64,000 nt of DNA, from NCBI GenBank assembly GCA_946894095.1, contig OX335645.2, positions 16,825,001-16,889,000 of the forward strand, written 5' to 3'. The position numbers were made by a program, and so were the translations under genes. Positions 1-11,037 of this stretch are shown here, piece after piece. Position 1 is the first letter of the stretch, and each line of letters opens with the position of its first letter. Source of the stretch: Incurvaria masculella. Taxonomy: Eukaryota > Arthropoda > Insecta > Lepidoptera > Incurvariidae. The notes below the pieces were generated by a model that was given only the letters and a program-made list of their open reading frames with translations, had not been told where the DNA came from and did not search any database.

Positions 1-250
1 TGAGTAGGGGTGATATGAATACCATCTAAACTGAGAACCTCGTTCCAGAGCTGGTTGGAAATGAATATAAAATTACTATACCAAGATAATGTTACTGTCA
101 TCGTTGAACGTTTTGACATATTTTTGCATTGGATGCAGTACTCAATGTACTGCAGTCGGATTAAAATATTTACACGAATGTAAATGTTCTATTTCTATGA
201 GTGGTTGTTTAAATGCCGTATCAACTTTAATATAATATAATAAATCTAGT
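1..250. other. AT-rich non-coding DNA
   Basis: No reading frame, RNA gene or clear repeat is visible here. It leads into the tandem repeat that starts near 251. Confidence 0.5.
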
Positions 251-600
251 AAAGACTAATCAATCTATTATCTTCTCTTACTGTGTACTGAGCCTTTAAA
301 AGAGATTTAATGGGTTTTAAAATATATTGCCAAATGGGTTGCTGACACTGTGTATTGAGCCATGGAGCAAGCAATTGGTAAGGTTGTCTAATAAAGACTG
401 ATCTATTATCATCTCTTACTGTGTATTGAGCCTTTAAAAGAGTTTTAATGGGTTTTAAAATATATTGCCAAATGGTTTGCTGACACTGTGTATTGAGCCA
501 TGGAGCAAGCATTTGGTAAGGTGGTCTTATAAGGACTAATTCATCTATTATCTTCTCTTACTGTGTATTGAGCCTTTAAAAGAGATTTAATGGGTTTTAT
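251..600. repeat. Tandem repeat, period about 140 bp, 2.5 copies
   Basis: Units start near 251, 393 and 531; the third is cut short near 600. Each contains the phrases GTGTATTGAGCCTTTAAAAG (first copy GTGTACTGAG) and CATGGAGCAAGC. A frame on the minus strand stays open through it only because the unit is low in stop codons; it resembles no protein family that I know. This is a local duplication, not a gene. Confidence 0.85.
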
Positions 601-1045
601 TACTACATTGATTTGCTATTATTGCGCATTTAGCCCTGATTACAGTGTTTATGCAGCCTATTCTCCTTAATCTATTATGTTGGCTGAACTGATGTTAAAA
701 CACATTTTATGATCAGTATATAAGCTAACCATTCATATAAATATGCCGGAAATACTCATCATCAGTACGTATAATAACCTTCAATATGTCAGTTTGTCTA
801 TTGGTGAACTAAGGCGTTACAGGTCACCGCGATTCGAATAATTGACTTCCTATTACTCTGGGTTGTTTGTTGCACTCAAAACAGTCGTGGATAAATGTAT
901 TATCATTATTAAGAAATACTTATAACTTTCTAATGTAGGCCCACAACTTCCAATTTTAAATAAATGATTGAACAATATCTAAAGTTTACGACATTGATCG
1001 GTTAGATAAGAATTAGGACCCATTCAATACGGTTTGAATCGATTA
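601..1045. other. AT-rich non-coding DNA
   Basis: I see no gene and no repeat that occurs elsewhere in the window. Confidence 0.45.
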
Positions 1046-1047
1046 CA

Positions 1048-1166
1048 TATATCAGTGTCGGATATACGTGAGTGTCAATGGCCATTGAGAGGCTCTTTTA
1101 GAGTCTAAGGGATCCCTTTCAAGCGAGCATCCAAAATCACAAGCTTTGGAGTCCGACACTGTATAT
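1048..1166. mobile_element. Candidate short MITE with inverted termini
   Basis: The left end reads ATATCAGTGTCGGA and the right end, on the opposite strand, reads ATACAGTGTCGGA. The termini enclose about 119 bp with no coding capacity. A non-autonomous DNA transposon is the simplest reading. I could not fix a target-site duplication, so the boundaries are approximate. Confidence 0.45.
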
Positions 1167-1172
1167 TCAGAA

Positions 1173-1936
1173 TTCAATGAATCTGATAAGTGCACATGAC
1201 GATTCATTGAAAGTAAATTTCATGAGCCAAATCTGACATGTACATCTTTACAATGACATTATCTACCGATAAAAGGTTTTCTAAATTAATTATGACCATG
1301 TGAAATAAATAATAAACTCTATGAAATAAAATTTGACGATTTAGCTTGAATCTGAACATCTACGGAAATGTAGGATCCTCAGACGATTACGTTGCCATTT
1401 ATGTAAGAGTCCGGCCGAAAAAAGATTATTGTAGGAGGGTGGATTCATTACAAGTTGCGTCAATAATTGAAAATGAATGTTTGAATATCTATCTATGTTT
1501 GGAGATATTTGTGCTTAGAAAATAAGAACCAATAAACTAAATATAAATAATACATATATTTTATTTTAGCTTCACTCTCAAAGTAATGCACATTTTTCAC
1601 AGTAACAAATTAATCATAACGTATTAATAAAATGATTAATTTGTTACATTAATTCCAATCACGAAATAGCAAACAATTTATGATCATTCACTCATAAAAA
1701 CTATTGCTAAAAGATACAGTTACATTAATTAAGTAAGAAAAGGCTAATTAATACCTAGAACAAGGCTAGAATCAGCGTCTTTCGATAATATTTTGACCTC
1801 AGCTCGATAAGATAGAAAGAGCCTTCATACAAAGCTAAGATATCGGTAGGCCTACCACTACCTGAAAATGGGACGCTGCTAATCCTACTTCACGGCTTGT
1901 AACACACACACAAACACAAAACAATACAGCAGGCTA
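1173..1936. other. AT-rich non-coding DNA
   Basis: Mostly A/T-rich sequence. I see no gene, RNA or structured repeat that I can support. Confidence 0.45.
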
Positions 1937-1972
1937 TGGTATTAGCCATCCATGTCCAGTTGAATAAAAAAA
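1937..1972 (+). mobile_element. 3' tail fragment of the shared-body SINE
   Basis: The phrase TATTAGCCATCCATGTCCAG followed by an A-run matches the 3' end of the SINEs found complete at 43805-44215 and elsewhere. Only the last ~36 bp remain. Confidence 0.7.
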
Positions 1973-2279
1973 GCGCTTTAGGTCAACATTTTGTTGATTT
2001 ATTTGATTTAAAAAAAAATGCATTGGTAGAATTTGCATGCACAGGCGACAGAGAATCTACCATGTCCAAAAAGCTATAAAATGAAAAAAAAAACACATGT
2101 AAAAATGTAAATTAAAATGGCGCATATGGGATTTTTATTGAATGTTCGAAGGCAAATTTGGTTAAAACGATAATAATGGACATGACGCTTCAATACTTAA
2201 TAAAAATAAATGGTTCAACTTAACGTTATAACTTGTAAGTTTCCGTGACAGGTCAACTGAATAAAACGTTTCGACCTTC
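1973..2279. other. AT-rich non-coding DNA
   Basis: Nothing recognisable; it leads into a GC-rich island. Confidence 0.4.
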
Positions 2280-2960
2280 ATCGCTGATTACTTACAAGCT
2301 GTGTAGCAGCCATTAGGCCGAGGTAGCAGAACTATCGTGACGAGTCGCGAAGGACGACCGCTAAAAGGCACCCCAAAACCACGTTAACGTTCACAAGGTC
2401 CAGTCTAATATTCGCGAGCGCTTCTTTCTGAAGTGATTCGAATTCACCGGAGCCGTGATTGAAAAACGACGAACCTCGCTCGCCGCACACGACATTTCAT
2501 TTTCGAATGCACGCGCGGCCGTGAGACAAGGTTCCACGGCACAATCGTGTGGCATTCTTTTGGGACTCTGGCGAAGCGGCCGCGAGCTTCCGCCATGGAT
2601 TACGGGCCGAGTTTCGGCGTCCCCATTTGTTTTTTTTTCCTACGAGGACGTCTGTTTGCCGTGCACGTTTCATGTTTCTATTTGGCAGCGGAGAGGCGCG
2701 GCATAATTGAGGTTCAGGTAAAATGTTTGAAATGAGGCCGCATTAAAGAACTCCCAGTCCGTCCCGCGCCGGTGATCTCGTGCATTATGCAATAGAATTA
2801 AAAATTCGCCCACCAATGCCGACGCGGAAGCCGCATTCGAGTCTCGAGTGCTCTGATGGGAAATACACTGGAAATCTTATTTAAAATGCCATACGCATGT
2901 TGAAGTGGTGTTCTGACTCCTCGACGGTGATCGGCCGGCTTGGAGAAGGTAGAGAGGTTT
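2280..2960. other. GC-rich unique island, possible conserved non-coding or regulatory DNA
   Basis: The base composition changes sharply from the AT-rich surroundings, and no piece of it recurs in the window. Frames of 60-83 codons are open (for example 2455-2706, plus strand) but show no domain, signal peptide or low-complexity pattern that I recognise, and I see no splice-site logic that makes an exon. AT-rich motifs are mixed in, such as GTGCATTATGCAATAG near 2780. Such islands in insect intergenic or intronic DNA are often regulatory; that is inference only. Confidence 0.3.
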
Positions 2961-3002
2961 TAGAGGCGCCTGTTCGATTTTTATAATGAAAATAAGTAAT
3001 GG

Positions 3003-3165
3003 ACAAAACGTCTACCAGATTGGAAAGCAAGACCAAATAAAAGGTGGAGAGACATCTTTAACTAGAGATGTGGACCCTTGTGGATGAGAGAAGGAAAGAG
3101 ATGTATGGAAAGGTTTAGGAGAGGCCTACGCCGCAGAGGAAACTATTACTAAAAGTAATTAACTT
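3003..3165 (+). pseudogene. Remnant of a LINE reverse-transcriptase C-terminus
   Basis: Conceptual reading gives RPNKRWRDI, a stop, then after a frame change DVWKGLGEAYAAEE. This is the shape of the end of RTE-like non-LTR polyproteins (an RPxxRWxDDI block, then a WxxLxEA block just before the stop). The stop and the frame change show that it is dead. Short ATAC/ATAT-rich DNA follows, which would suit a LINE 3' end. The clade assignment is from memory and tentative. Confidence 0.55.
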
Positions 3166-3420
3166 ACATATACATACATAAATTTATATGTAACCATGAA
3201 CGCCTATAATATTGTAAAGTAATCTAATCTTCTAAACAAGCTGTAATTGTAGTAGTAATAGGGGCTATTTTTTATTTACATATGTTGATAAAACTTTTTC
3301 TATTTAATAATCATATTTAATTTTGTAATAATAATGTGCAAAAGACGCGATGCAATGTTCACGTTAGTTTTATAAAGAACAATATTAATATCCTTTCTGC
3401 CTACAGAATGAATATCATAA
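3166..3420. other. AT-rich non-coding DNA
   Basis: Nothing recognisable apart from short runs of A and T. Confidence 0.4.
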
Positions 3421-3525
3421 ATAAAAACAGCTAATCTGGTTTTCTGTCTCTCCACTCCGTGTGGATCGGGTGGCGTGAGCCGCGCCCTTAGAGCTGCAAT
3501 GGAGTGCAGGGAGCTAGCCAGCTTT
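3405..3525 (+). repeat. Copy 1 of an uncharacterised interspersed repeat (family X)
   Basis: It contains GAATGAATATCATAAATAAA, CAGCTAATCTGG, GGATCGGGTGGCG and GCTGCAATGGAGTGCAGGGAG, in that order. The same order occurs at 4440-4640 (plus) and 23425-23675 (minus). No coding potential. The termini are not defined. Confidence 0.65.
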
Positions 3526-3749
3526 TGATCAGGATAACGCTAAATGAACTGAGGGATGAAACGACCCTAAAGGAACTAAACGTCGTTTTTTGTTGGACGT
3601 CAACTCGGTTGGAGCCGTGGGCATCTACTAGTCAAGTAAACGTCATGACGTCAGAGTGAGACTGGGAAACCAGTATTTAATGTGCATATAACAACTTTAG
3701 GGGATATTACAGCAACAATTAATTTTTAGGGCCATTTTAACGAATAATT

Positions 3750-4165
3750 TAGAGACAGAGCAGGTGCTGAGATTTGGCTCTGAGGCACGGGGACTGACTG
3801 CTAAGGCATTGGTAATAAATAATCTGCTCAGGCATCGGTACAAAATTGTCGAGGTAACATCGCTGATCCGCTGAGGCACTGATATTGATCTATTGAGACG
3901 TGACAAGTGCCCAGCTGAGACGTTCAGTCTAAACTTGCTGAGGCAAGCAGTCTGACCTTCTGAGGCACTAAGACTGAGTTGAGATGCAGAGACTAATCTG
4001 CTGAGCAACTGATACTAACATGCTAAGGCGCCGAATCTGACCTGTAGCGACGTGGAAACTGACCCAGTGGGGCATGCAGGTTAAAGGGCTGAGAGATGAA
4101 GACTCGCGTGCCGGGTCACGCAGACTGACGTGCTGAGATATGGACACTGATCTGCTTAGGAGCGG
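3750..4165 (+). repeat. Degenerate minisatellite, unit about 24-28 bp
   Basis: Variants of TGCTGAGGCACTGAxACTGA recur across roughly 415 bp with many substitutions. Spacing between recognisable units near 3989, 4017, 4041 and 4065 is 24-28 bp. An antisense frame (3697-4008) is serine/leucine-rich because of the repeat and is not a gene. Confidence 0.7.
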
Positions 4166-4439
4166 ATATTTTGGCGAGTGATTCTCTCTGTTATTTTAAG
4201 ACAGAGCCATGCCAGAACCTTCTTAATATTGTACGGATGAGTGGAACTGGAAGGAAAACACAAACAATGTTTGATGCTATTGTACCAATTCAACTCGTGT
4301 AAAAACATACCACTTATTTAGTAAGAAACCCTTCGTTCAGTTTTACGATCGCGACCATAAATACGTAATACATATTTTTTTCTTTTCGTTCGAAGATGTA
4401 TTGTTGGAAAGATCGAATAACAGTTAATTTATTAAACTG

Positions 4440-4640
4440 GTTATGGTGCTGTCTCTACAACAAACACAACCAATTAATATTATGTCTTCCTAAATAAATA
4501 AATAAGTAAATAAATAAGAAAAACAGCTAATCTGGTTACATGTAGCTGAACGCCCCCTCTTGTGTCCCGCGCCGCCGTCTCTATGCGGATCGGGTGGCGC
4601 GAGGCGCGCCCCTGGTGCTGCAATGGGGTGCAGGGAGGAT
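4440..4640 (+). repeat. Copy 2 of interspersed repeat family X
   Basis: This is the longest plus-strand copy. It has GCTGTCTCTACAACAAACAC at the left, CAGCTAATCTGG, TGTGTCCCGCGCCGCCGTCT and GCTGCAATGGGGTGCAGGGA at the right. A short AAATAAATAAATAAG microsatellite lies inside it. The minus-strand copy at 23.4-23.7 kb carries all four blocks. Confidence 0.7.
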
Positions 4641-5164
4641 TTATTAAATCATTATTTTATTACTATACTGAATTTCAGCTGGTTCATAACTGCAGGCCTC
4701 CTCCATTTCCTACCATTTATTCCTATCGTGGTAAGTTAAGCCTATTCTCCTTTCTGGCACCTTTGCAATCTCGTTCTCCTATCTTTTTTCTGGTTTCTCC
4801 CTCTTATTCTACTTCCAACTCGCGGTTTCCGAATTGGTACTTGATGGATCCCCTAAGTTGTGTAATATAATATATTTAGTTTCAAAGCCCACAGAACATA
4901 TCCAAAATGGTTTCTCAAATTCAATCGTCTTTTAGCATGACTCGATTGTCTTTTACCGAAATGCTAATGTAAATGGTAGAGCCAAACGGAGCAAGGCGAT
5001 TAGCTAGGGGCGACAAAACATAATTAATGGCGTGTGCTGACCAAAATAGCGCGCAACACGTGAAGCGAGATACAATGATTCTCTAGTGGAGACGGCCCTT
5101 AGCTCGAGGCACGCGCTATCTTGGTTAATTGCTCAAATAAGAACTAACGTCAAGAATTTTGGTA
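4641..5164. other. Non-coding DNA
   Basis: A 102-codon frame (4562-4870) overlaps family X and has no recognisable domain. I see nothing else. Confidence 0.4.
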
Positions 5165-5490
5165 AATATTCCGTTCGTATTTATCCCTATTAATGATTTG
5201 TACATTTGTAGTATAATTATAATACAAGGTATATGTGAAAATAATAGACAATTCATAAAATCATCTCACATAATCCAACACACAGAATTCTTTAGGGAAC
5301 TAAAAGTCAGAGCATTTCTCTCACAGCCGTAGTAAGAATGTTTTCGTATTTCTCCCTATTAATAACTTGTACTTTTGTAGTATAATATAAGGTATATGTG
5401 AAAATAATAAACAATTCATAAAATCATTTCACATAATCCAACGCACAGAATTCCTTAGGTAACACTAGATGTCAGAGCCTGTGTGCTGCC
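5165..5490 (+). repeat. Diverged tandem duplication, period 169 bp
   Basis: The segment beginning TTCGTATTTATCCCTATTAA near 5174 repeats from about 5343 (TTCGTATTTCTCCCTATTAA). It keeps GGTATATGTGAAAATAATA, ACAATTCATAAAATCAT and CAGAATTC in order. The copies differ by substitutions and a small indel, so this is an old local duplication. Confidence 0.85.
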
Positions 5491-5904
5491 ATTGTGACAA
5501 CGTTTAATCAAATTAGGTTATACAATCCATGAAGTATTGTGTGAAGTATACAAATTAATAATATAATTATTGCTCATCATATGGTTAAATTTAGCTATGC
5601 TCAAAAAAGCAAAGGCCCAGTAATCGCCCTAGTTCCGTCGAGATTGCGATGTCATGGATTCATATCAGGGCATTACGTGTGTTGTTAGTTGCCCTTCTTC
5701 AGTCATATAAAATCGAAGAAACTAATAATTGAAAGCTTTGTATTGTTAGCATGAGTGCCGGGCAACAAAATGTTCCCACTTAAACAGCCACTATTTGAAT
5801 AATGACCAAGTAAATAATGAAGTTTTGATTATTTAGGTTGGAGCTCCAGTAAAGTTAAGGTTTCCGAGGGCGTCACTACGAGGAAGCGGCCCCGTAATAC
5901 AGGC
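5491..5904. other. AT-rich non-coding DNA
   Basis: I see nothing recognisable. Confidence 0.4.
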
Positions 5905-6125
5905 TACAGGACAACGAGCAAGGAAGGAAGGGAGTGGCTATTAAAACTCATTCGTATGGCGGCAGCGTAGATATGAGTTAATGTACACGCACTGATTGTA
6001 TTTAGTTCGCTAACGAATTTCACTCGCGCAACATCGAATGATCGTTGTTTTAAATAGCATCCTGTGTAGTTCTTACGCGTTGTTAGAACTCGAAAACAAC
6101 AGTAGTGAGCGAATTCGTAAGCAGG
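5905..6125 (-). repeat. Copy of uncharacterised interspersed repeat (family Y), minus strand
   Basis: Read on the minus strand it resembles 32550-32735: a CGAATTCGCTCACTA block, ACACAGGATGCTA, a CATTCGATG block, TACGCTGCCGCCATACGA and CACTCCCTTCCTTCCTTGC, all in the same order. A weaker relative lies at 19290-19480. No coding potential. Confidence 0.55.
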
Positions 6126-6540
6126 CTGCCTCGCCGGCACTACACCATTGTATGGGAGAGAGGCTACGCCGCCACCGAGTTTCGATTGCCACTTTCGCCC
6201 ATTCTTTCTCGCTGCTACGGGAAGAAGATAGCGAGCTATTACTCAAACACTATCCCATTTATATTTATCGGAGCATCTGAATTTACGCGCTCCCCGAGAG
6301 AGCACACATATTCGGCTGCTTTGGATACCGTGAAGGTTGTGCGATAATGCTTACATTAGGATAAAAATATAGCAAACACAGCCTGGAGGTTTTCTTGTAA
6401 TACATGGAAATTCATGTAATAACAATCTATTCGGTATTCATTTCTCTAATTCTGATTGTGTGGTCAGCATACATTTGGTCCCATTTAGTTTCTTACCGTG
6501 CATGTCGCAAGAGGCGACTCGTCGTTCGTAGTTTTAATTC
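6126..6540. other. Non-coding DNA
   Basis: Overlapping 80-codon frames near 6038-6347 have no recognisable domain. Nothing else is visible. Confidence 0.35.
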
Positions 6541-6727
6541 AGAGTAAAACTCTAGGTCCCCTTCCTTATTAGGTGGTAGGGTTAACCCCGCTCAGATTTG
6601 TAATAACATTGAATGAACGTTGGGTGGCAATTTAAATCCAGTTTAATGCAGCAGCGCAATATAAAAAGTCCTGGCATAACACACACTTCCCATTTGGTGT
6701 GTTTGGCCTAATATTATGACAGTGGGT
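6541..6727 (+). mobile_element. Body fragment of the shared-body SINE
   Basis: It carries the body landmarks in order: AGGTCCCCTTCC, TAGGTGGTAGGGTTAA, a diverged TCCAGTTTAATG, GTCCTGGCAT and GTGTTTGGCCTAATATTATG. The head and the final A-tail are missing. Divergence from other copies is high, so it is an old insertion. Confidence 0.75.
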
Positions 6728-7740
6728 ATATAATTCTCTTAAATAAAAGATTTATTAGGTTTGTAAAATTTGGACGCACAAGCCACATGTCAATCAAAAG
6801 AAAAGACATCCCGACATGACATAAATCCTTTCATCAATTATGGTTACACGATTGAAAAGAGAAAGATTTCAATTTTATAGTAGTTCTTTTTACAGATTTG
6901 ATTTACTAAATTATACAAACATATCTTATTATATTTAATTGAAATAATATAGCAAACATAATGTATGTCGAACGAAAATAACCTGATCTGACAAAAAGGA
7001 CAAATTGAGACCAAATACGATTAACCACCCAGAAACGATTTTACTGAGATCTGTTTTTTTTTTATAGATTTGCGAAAGTTCTCGGTTATGCAAAGCGCAA
7101 AAACTCATCAATCACTTGTATGGAGCGCAATGTGGTCCAGGATGTTGTGATTGATAGATGCTAAGCTTACAGATCACTTGAACTGCTTTATTGACGAAAA
7201 TGGATCGCCTCATAATATACATAACAAATATGAAGTAATGTCACTATAACTATCAAAATCCGTCATGTGGGTATTACTTGGGTCGCCGCCGTATGAACAA
7301 AATGCCTATATAATTGTTTAGGTAGCTCAGTTTTTGACCGCATCTATACAACAAACTATTATTTTGCATTGCGCGCGTAGTCGAACCGCGGTTTCCGGGC
7401 GTGTCTCTTCATTACTAACGTTCTTGACAGTTAGCATACTGAGCACATACGAGGGAATTTCGGCTCACTTGAACGAAATACATTCATTACCTTTGAAAGT
7501 AACGTTCCTTTGTATTGCACATTTTTTCTTTGTTTTCAATTTTTTTTTAAGATTTCTCAGTATCTAGAACTTGTATGCTGTTTTTTATATGAGTATGTAA
7601 GCTAAATGTATATTGCACGAGAAATACAAAAGAAAAGTAATAATAAACTATTTAGAAAAAAATCTGTGTGTGACATAGATTCTTAAGGCATACTCAGATA
7701 ATTTGAAAATGTAGCAAGCATTGCAACTAGTTACTTCGAA
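6728..7740. other. AT-rich non-coding DNA
   Basis: I see no supported gene. The 77-codon frame at 7334-7567 is hydrophobic at its end but has no recognisable family. Confidence 0.35.
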
Positions 7741-7905
7741 AAAGCGGTGTAATGGTATTGACTTATATATATATATATTTGTAAATCACCAGCTCCATAT
7801 TCAGTTTAAAGATTATTTATTTCTCTTGAGAACAGAACATTCACTTACAGAGAATAATGAGTTAATTACATTAAAGTTTGTTACGGTTACCTTAGATATT
7901 TAACA

Positions 7906-8435
7906 TTAATCGGCAAGGAAGAACGATTTTACCATTTTTTTAAACACTTCTAGAGACGTTTGGTCTTTAATATGATTAGGTAAGGTATTATTAATGTTTG
8001 CTCCCTCAAAAATCACGGTCCTTTTACCGTAATTTGTTCTTGGCAAAAACACGTGTAAGTTTCGCGCGCTCCGAGTGAAATAAGCGTGCACTTCATCATT
8101 TCTTACAAATGTTGTCTGGGAATGAATGTCATCATTGAGTATTTTCCTGATTAGGATGCATGTGCTGTATTTGTATATATTTGTGATATTTAAAAGTCCT
8201 GTTTGTTTATAAAGGGTGGCCGTTGGAGTTAGGTAGTCATAATGGAACAGAACCTTAATTATTTTATTCTGAGCAACCTGCAATTCTTCTAAAATAGAAG
8301 GAGCAGCACTTCCCCAGACTGCAGCGAGGTAGTCGAGGTGTGGGTATACTAACGAGTTGTAAATATGTTTTCGAACTTGCAGAGGTAGAAAAGCACTGAT
8401 CCTTCGTAGTGCTCCAGTCAGGGAAGTGATATTAA
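7906..8435 (-). pseudogene. LINE (non-LTR) reverse-transcriptase C-terminal fragment
   Basis: The minus-strand reading contains, in order, an ISxFLPLQVRKHIYNSLVYP-type block, PHLDYLAAVWGSA, LQVAQNKIIK and a basic tail ending FKKMVKSFFLAD. This is the region after the polymerase domain of jockey/CR1-type non-LTR elements (the HLDY..VWG block, then QN..R/K). The frame stays open for about 175 codons to the stop near 7906. The polymerase itself is missing, so this is a 5'-truncated insertion, possibly with its 3' untranslated part at about 7740-7905. It abuts a SINE fragment at 8436. The exact LINE clade is not certain. Confidence 0.8.
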
Positions 8436-8608
8436 CTTAAGTTACGCGTCTTCACCAAAGTCATGTAGTTCCTACTACTCAACGCGTACCAAACCGCGCG
8501 GGATTACTACCTCTAGGAGGTAGTAAGAATGGGCACCGAAACAGGACGAACACGGTCATCCATTCTGAACTCGACCGCGTCCAGGGTTGCTTAACCTCGA
8601 GCGATAAA
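8436..8608 (-). mobile_element. Diverged 5S-type SINE (head plus part of body)
   Basis: On the minus strand, GAGGTTAAGCAACCCTGG and then AGAATGGATGACC match the internal control region of 5S rRNA. After it come the diverged body blocks CTACCTCCTAGAGGTAGTAA and CCCGCGCGGTTTGGTAC. The 3' part of the body is missing. This is one of five SINE copies here with a 5S-like head. Confidence 0.7.
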
Positions 8609-9189
8609 ATATTTGTTAAAATTATGCAAGAACGTTTTCCATATCCACAGGTTATTTAAATTGGTCTTAAATTCAATTCAGACAAAACAATATACACTAC
8701 ACATTTGCTAAAAGGGTTTTGCGTACATATTTTTCATCCTTATTTTCCAACTTTCGACTAAATAGAAAAGGGTAAGGTCTCTTGAAAACTTATGCATCGA
8801 AACTTTTCAAATATATCTTGTTTATAAAATCCTCGTGCGACTAAACTTGTCATGGTTGCTGAGGAATATATTGTCCCTCGGAAACTGTACGAATTCCTGG
8901 AATTGGGGATACATTTTGGTGGAAGTGAAAATGTTGCTATCATTAATCGAAATCGAATAATTTCAGGTACATTTTCTATTAAGACATGTGAAGATGACAA
9001 TTTAATCATTTAAAAGCACCTTAAGAAAGTTTTTTAGCGTGGCTTTTAGGTTACTACTATGCATAAATTAATATTCTAAACTTCGAGTTATCCCCTAAAT
9101 AAAATCTTAAATTCTCAATAGGATTAACAGAGCGTAACATTAAATGTTTTGTTCTTTATTCGCAGGATTAATTGAAGTTAAGAACCAAG
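8609..9189. other. AT-rich non-coding DNA
   Basis: No gene that I can support. Confidence 0.4.
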
Positions 9190-9482
9190 GGTTTTTTAGG
9201 TTCAGTACCCAAAGGGTGACAAACGGAACCCTTACTAAGTCTCCGCTGTCCTTCCGTCCGTCCGTCTGTCACAGGGTTGTATCTCATGAACCGTAATGCG
9301 TAGAATGCTGAAATTTCTCAGAGTGTATAATATTTATTTTGCCACTACAACGACAAATATAAAAAAAAGACTAAAGAAATAAAAATTAAAGGGGACTACC
9401 AAACAAAAAACGTGTTTTCATTGGGTAAAATCTTGTACGGAACACTTCGTGTACGAGTCCGACTGGCACTTAGCCGGCTTTT
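9190..9482 (-). mobile_element. Family R interspersed repeat, near full length
   Basis: On the minus strand it begins with a diverged GCCxxGTGCxAGTCGGACTC and ends with CCCTTTGGGTACTGAACCTA and an A-run. Between lie GTTTTTTGTTTGG, ATTTCAGC-like and ACAGACGGACGGACGGA blocks. Full copies carry AGGGTTCCGTACC near the start and its reverse complement at the end. No coding potential: a non-autonomous element. I recognise the family as very abundant in moths and butterflies but cannot name it safely. Confidence 0.75.
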
Positions 9483-9493
9483 AGGGCATTCTC

Positions 9494-9600
9494 ATTTTTT
9501 CTTATGTTAAGCGCGGCATATGGCGTATGCCAGGACCTAAAGGTGCCCGGCGACGCCCATGGGTTTTCGAACATTTAGGGGGGTTGCGAAAACCATGCCG
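9494..9600 (-). mobile_element. Mini-retroposon (family M), copy 1
   Basis: On the minus strand it runs from GGCATGGTTTTCGCAACCCC through GTTCGAAAACCCATGGGCGT and GGTCCTGGCATACGCCATAT to CTTAACATAAG and an A-rich end. The copy at 25057-25173 defines the boundaries. It lies directly beside the family R element. Confidence 0.7.
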
Positions 9601-10436
9601 GCCGGCCAGGTGCTTCTTCACACCACGTTTGTAGGACCCCAGGTCGTAATGTGGGGGAAATACCTCGGAAGGGAGTCATTCAATTGATTACCGACCCGAT
9701 AAAGGATCTAGAGGATCGGTGGGTAATTATTTTTGGAATGTCGACTGTGAATTTGTGCATTTTGATGCTCTCTTTCTCTTAAATTAAATTCCTTAAAGTC
9801 CTTCATATTTTTGTGATCACACAAGAGGTTCAAAAAGCCTGCCCTACAGAAACATGCAAATTGTAGGAACGACAATAATAACTCATCACAATGTATTTGC
9901 GATGTAAGTTCGGAGGGATCCAACCTAATTAAGTCTCGCTCTTGGCAATGAAGTAAGTTTTAACACTGGCAAGCAAGCGCGATATCGCGTCGCCACCCTA
10001 ATCATAATTAAACGTCCTGGCACAAACCTCAAGGTGTTCATTTCAAAGCTATCTTCGTGAAGTTAACAACTGCGTAACGAGCATTGTGTACGCCGCTCGC
10101 AAACTTTGGGTGACGATCGTGATAATTACAATTAATTTTGCTGTGCGCAGGCGAGCGAGTGCGGATTGTTTGCTTAATAATGTCACGTGGGTGGGGGAGT
10201 CAAACGCTGAAAATATTTCTTTAATTGCAAGGAATTGCTGACAATTTTACGATTACACAATAAAAAGTTATTAAAAGAAAGTGACGTAACCCTAACATTG
10301 ACGATCCTTATTTTTGCTCAAATAAAATGTTCCTTTATTTCTAAAAATAATTACATGTGACTGCTAGGGGTGGGCCAAGTGTATTTATGTTAGGGTTTCT
10401 GAATGTAAATGGGTGAGGCAAATGGACTGGCTTTTC
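9601..10436. other. Non-coding DNA
   Basis: I see no gene or repeat that I can support. Confidence 0.4.
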
Positions 10437-10672
10437 TTAGGGCTGATTTTTCAATAGTTAGATAAACAGCCAGATAACTATTCGACGGATTTATGTATGC
10501 TTCTGCTTATCCATCAGATAAAGTAAGTCCATTTGTTTATTAGTAAAGTTATCGTCCGATTATTGTGATAGAAGATATAGTTCTCCGGCAATGACTATCC
10601 GTCTTTTGACAAACGTAAATTTATACATCAGTCCGATAAGTACTATATGAGGATTGAAAAATCGCCCCTTAA
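10437..10672. mobile_element. MITE with TTAA-type ends
   Basis: The left terminus TTAGGGCTGATTTTTCAAT and the right terminus (opposite strand) TTAAGGGGCGATTTTTCAAT form inverted repeats of about 19 bp around about 230 bp of non-coding DNA. TTAA at 10669-10672, and its one-base variant TTAG at 10437-10440, fit the target site of piggyBac-type transposases, which would have had to act in trans. Confidence 0.75.
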
Positions 10673-11037
10673 GGATGTTCCGACCCATACAATGTTTTTT
10701 TTACACAGAACGTAAAAAGTATTGCACTTTAAGGCACGAATTCGTCAAAAATATTAAATATAGCCATAGTAGTTGCAGCGAAAACATATTCACAATTACA
10801 GGTTTAATGGTTTCGTTGTAATTGCCGATTAGAAGTTTTACACCGTTAGATGGCGCTGTTAAATAAAAATCGTGTTTAATTAAATTGTAACAAAACCAAT
10901 AATCCTGAAATTGTGAAATTGTTTTCGCTGCAAGTAATATGACTATATTAAACTTTTATTATTAATTCGTGGCTTAAAGTGCAATACTTTTTGCGTTATG
11001 TGTGCAAACAACTTTATATGGGTCGGAACAGCCTTAA
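10669..11037. mobile_element. Long-arm foldback MITE with TTAA target duplication
   Basis: TTAA at 10669-10672 and 11034-11037 flanks two long inverted arms of about 160 bp each (roughly 10673-10830 and 10875-11033). Shared blocks are TGTTCCGACCCATA, AAAAAGTATTGCACTTTAAG, TTGCAGCGAAAACA and TTCACAATT. The loop near 10830-10875 carries AGATGGCGCT. No gene. The left TTAA is also the right TTAA of the preceding MITE, so one element used the other's target duplication. Confidence 0.85.

Noticed and set aside
7334..7567. Small membrane protein
   Set aside because: Hydrophobic only at its T-rich end, with no start context, family or neighbouring exon.
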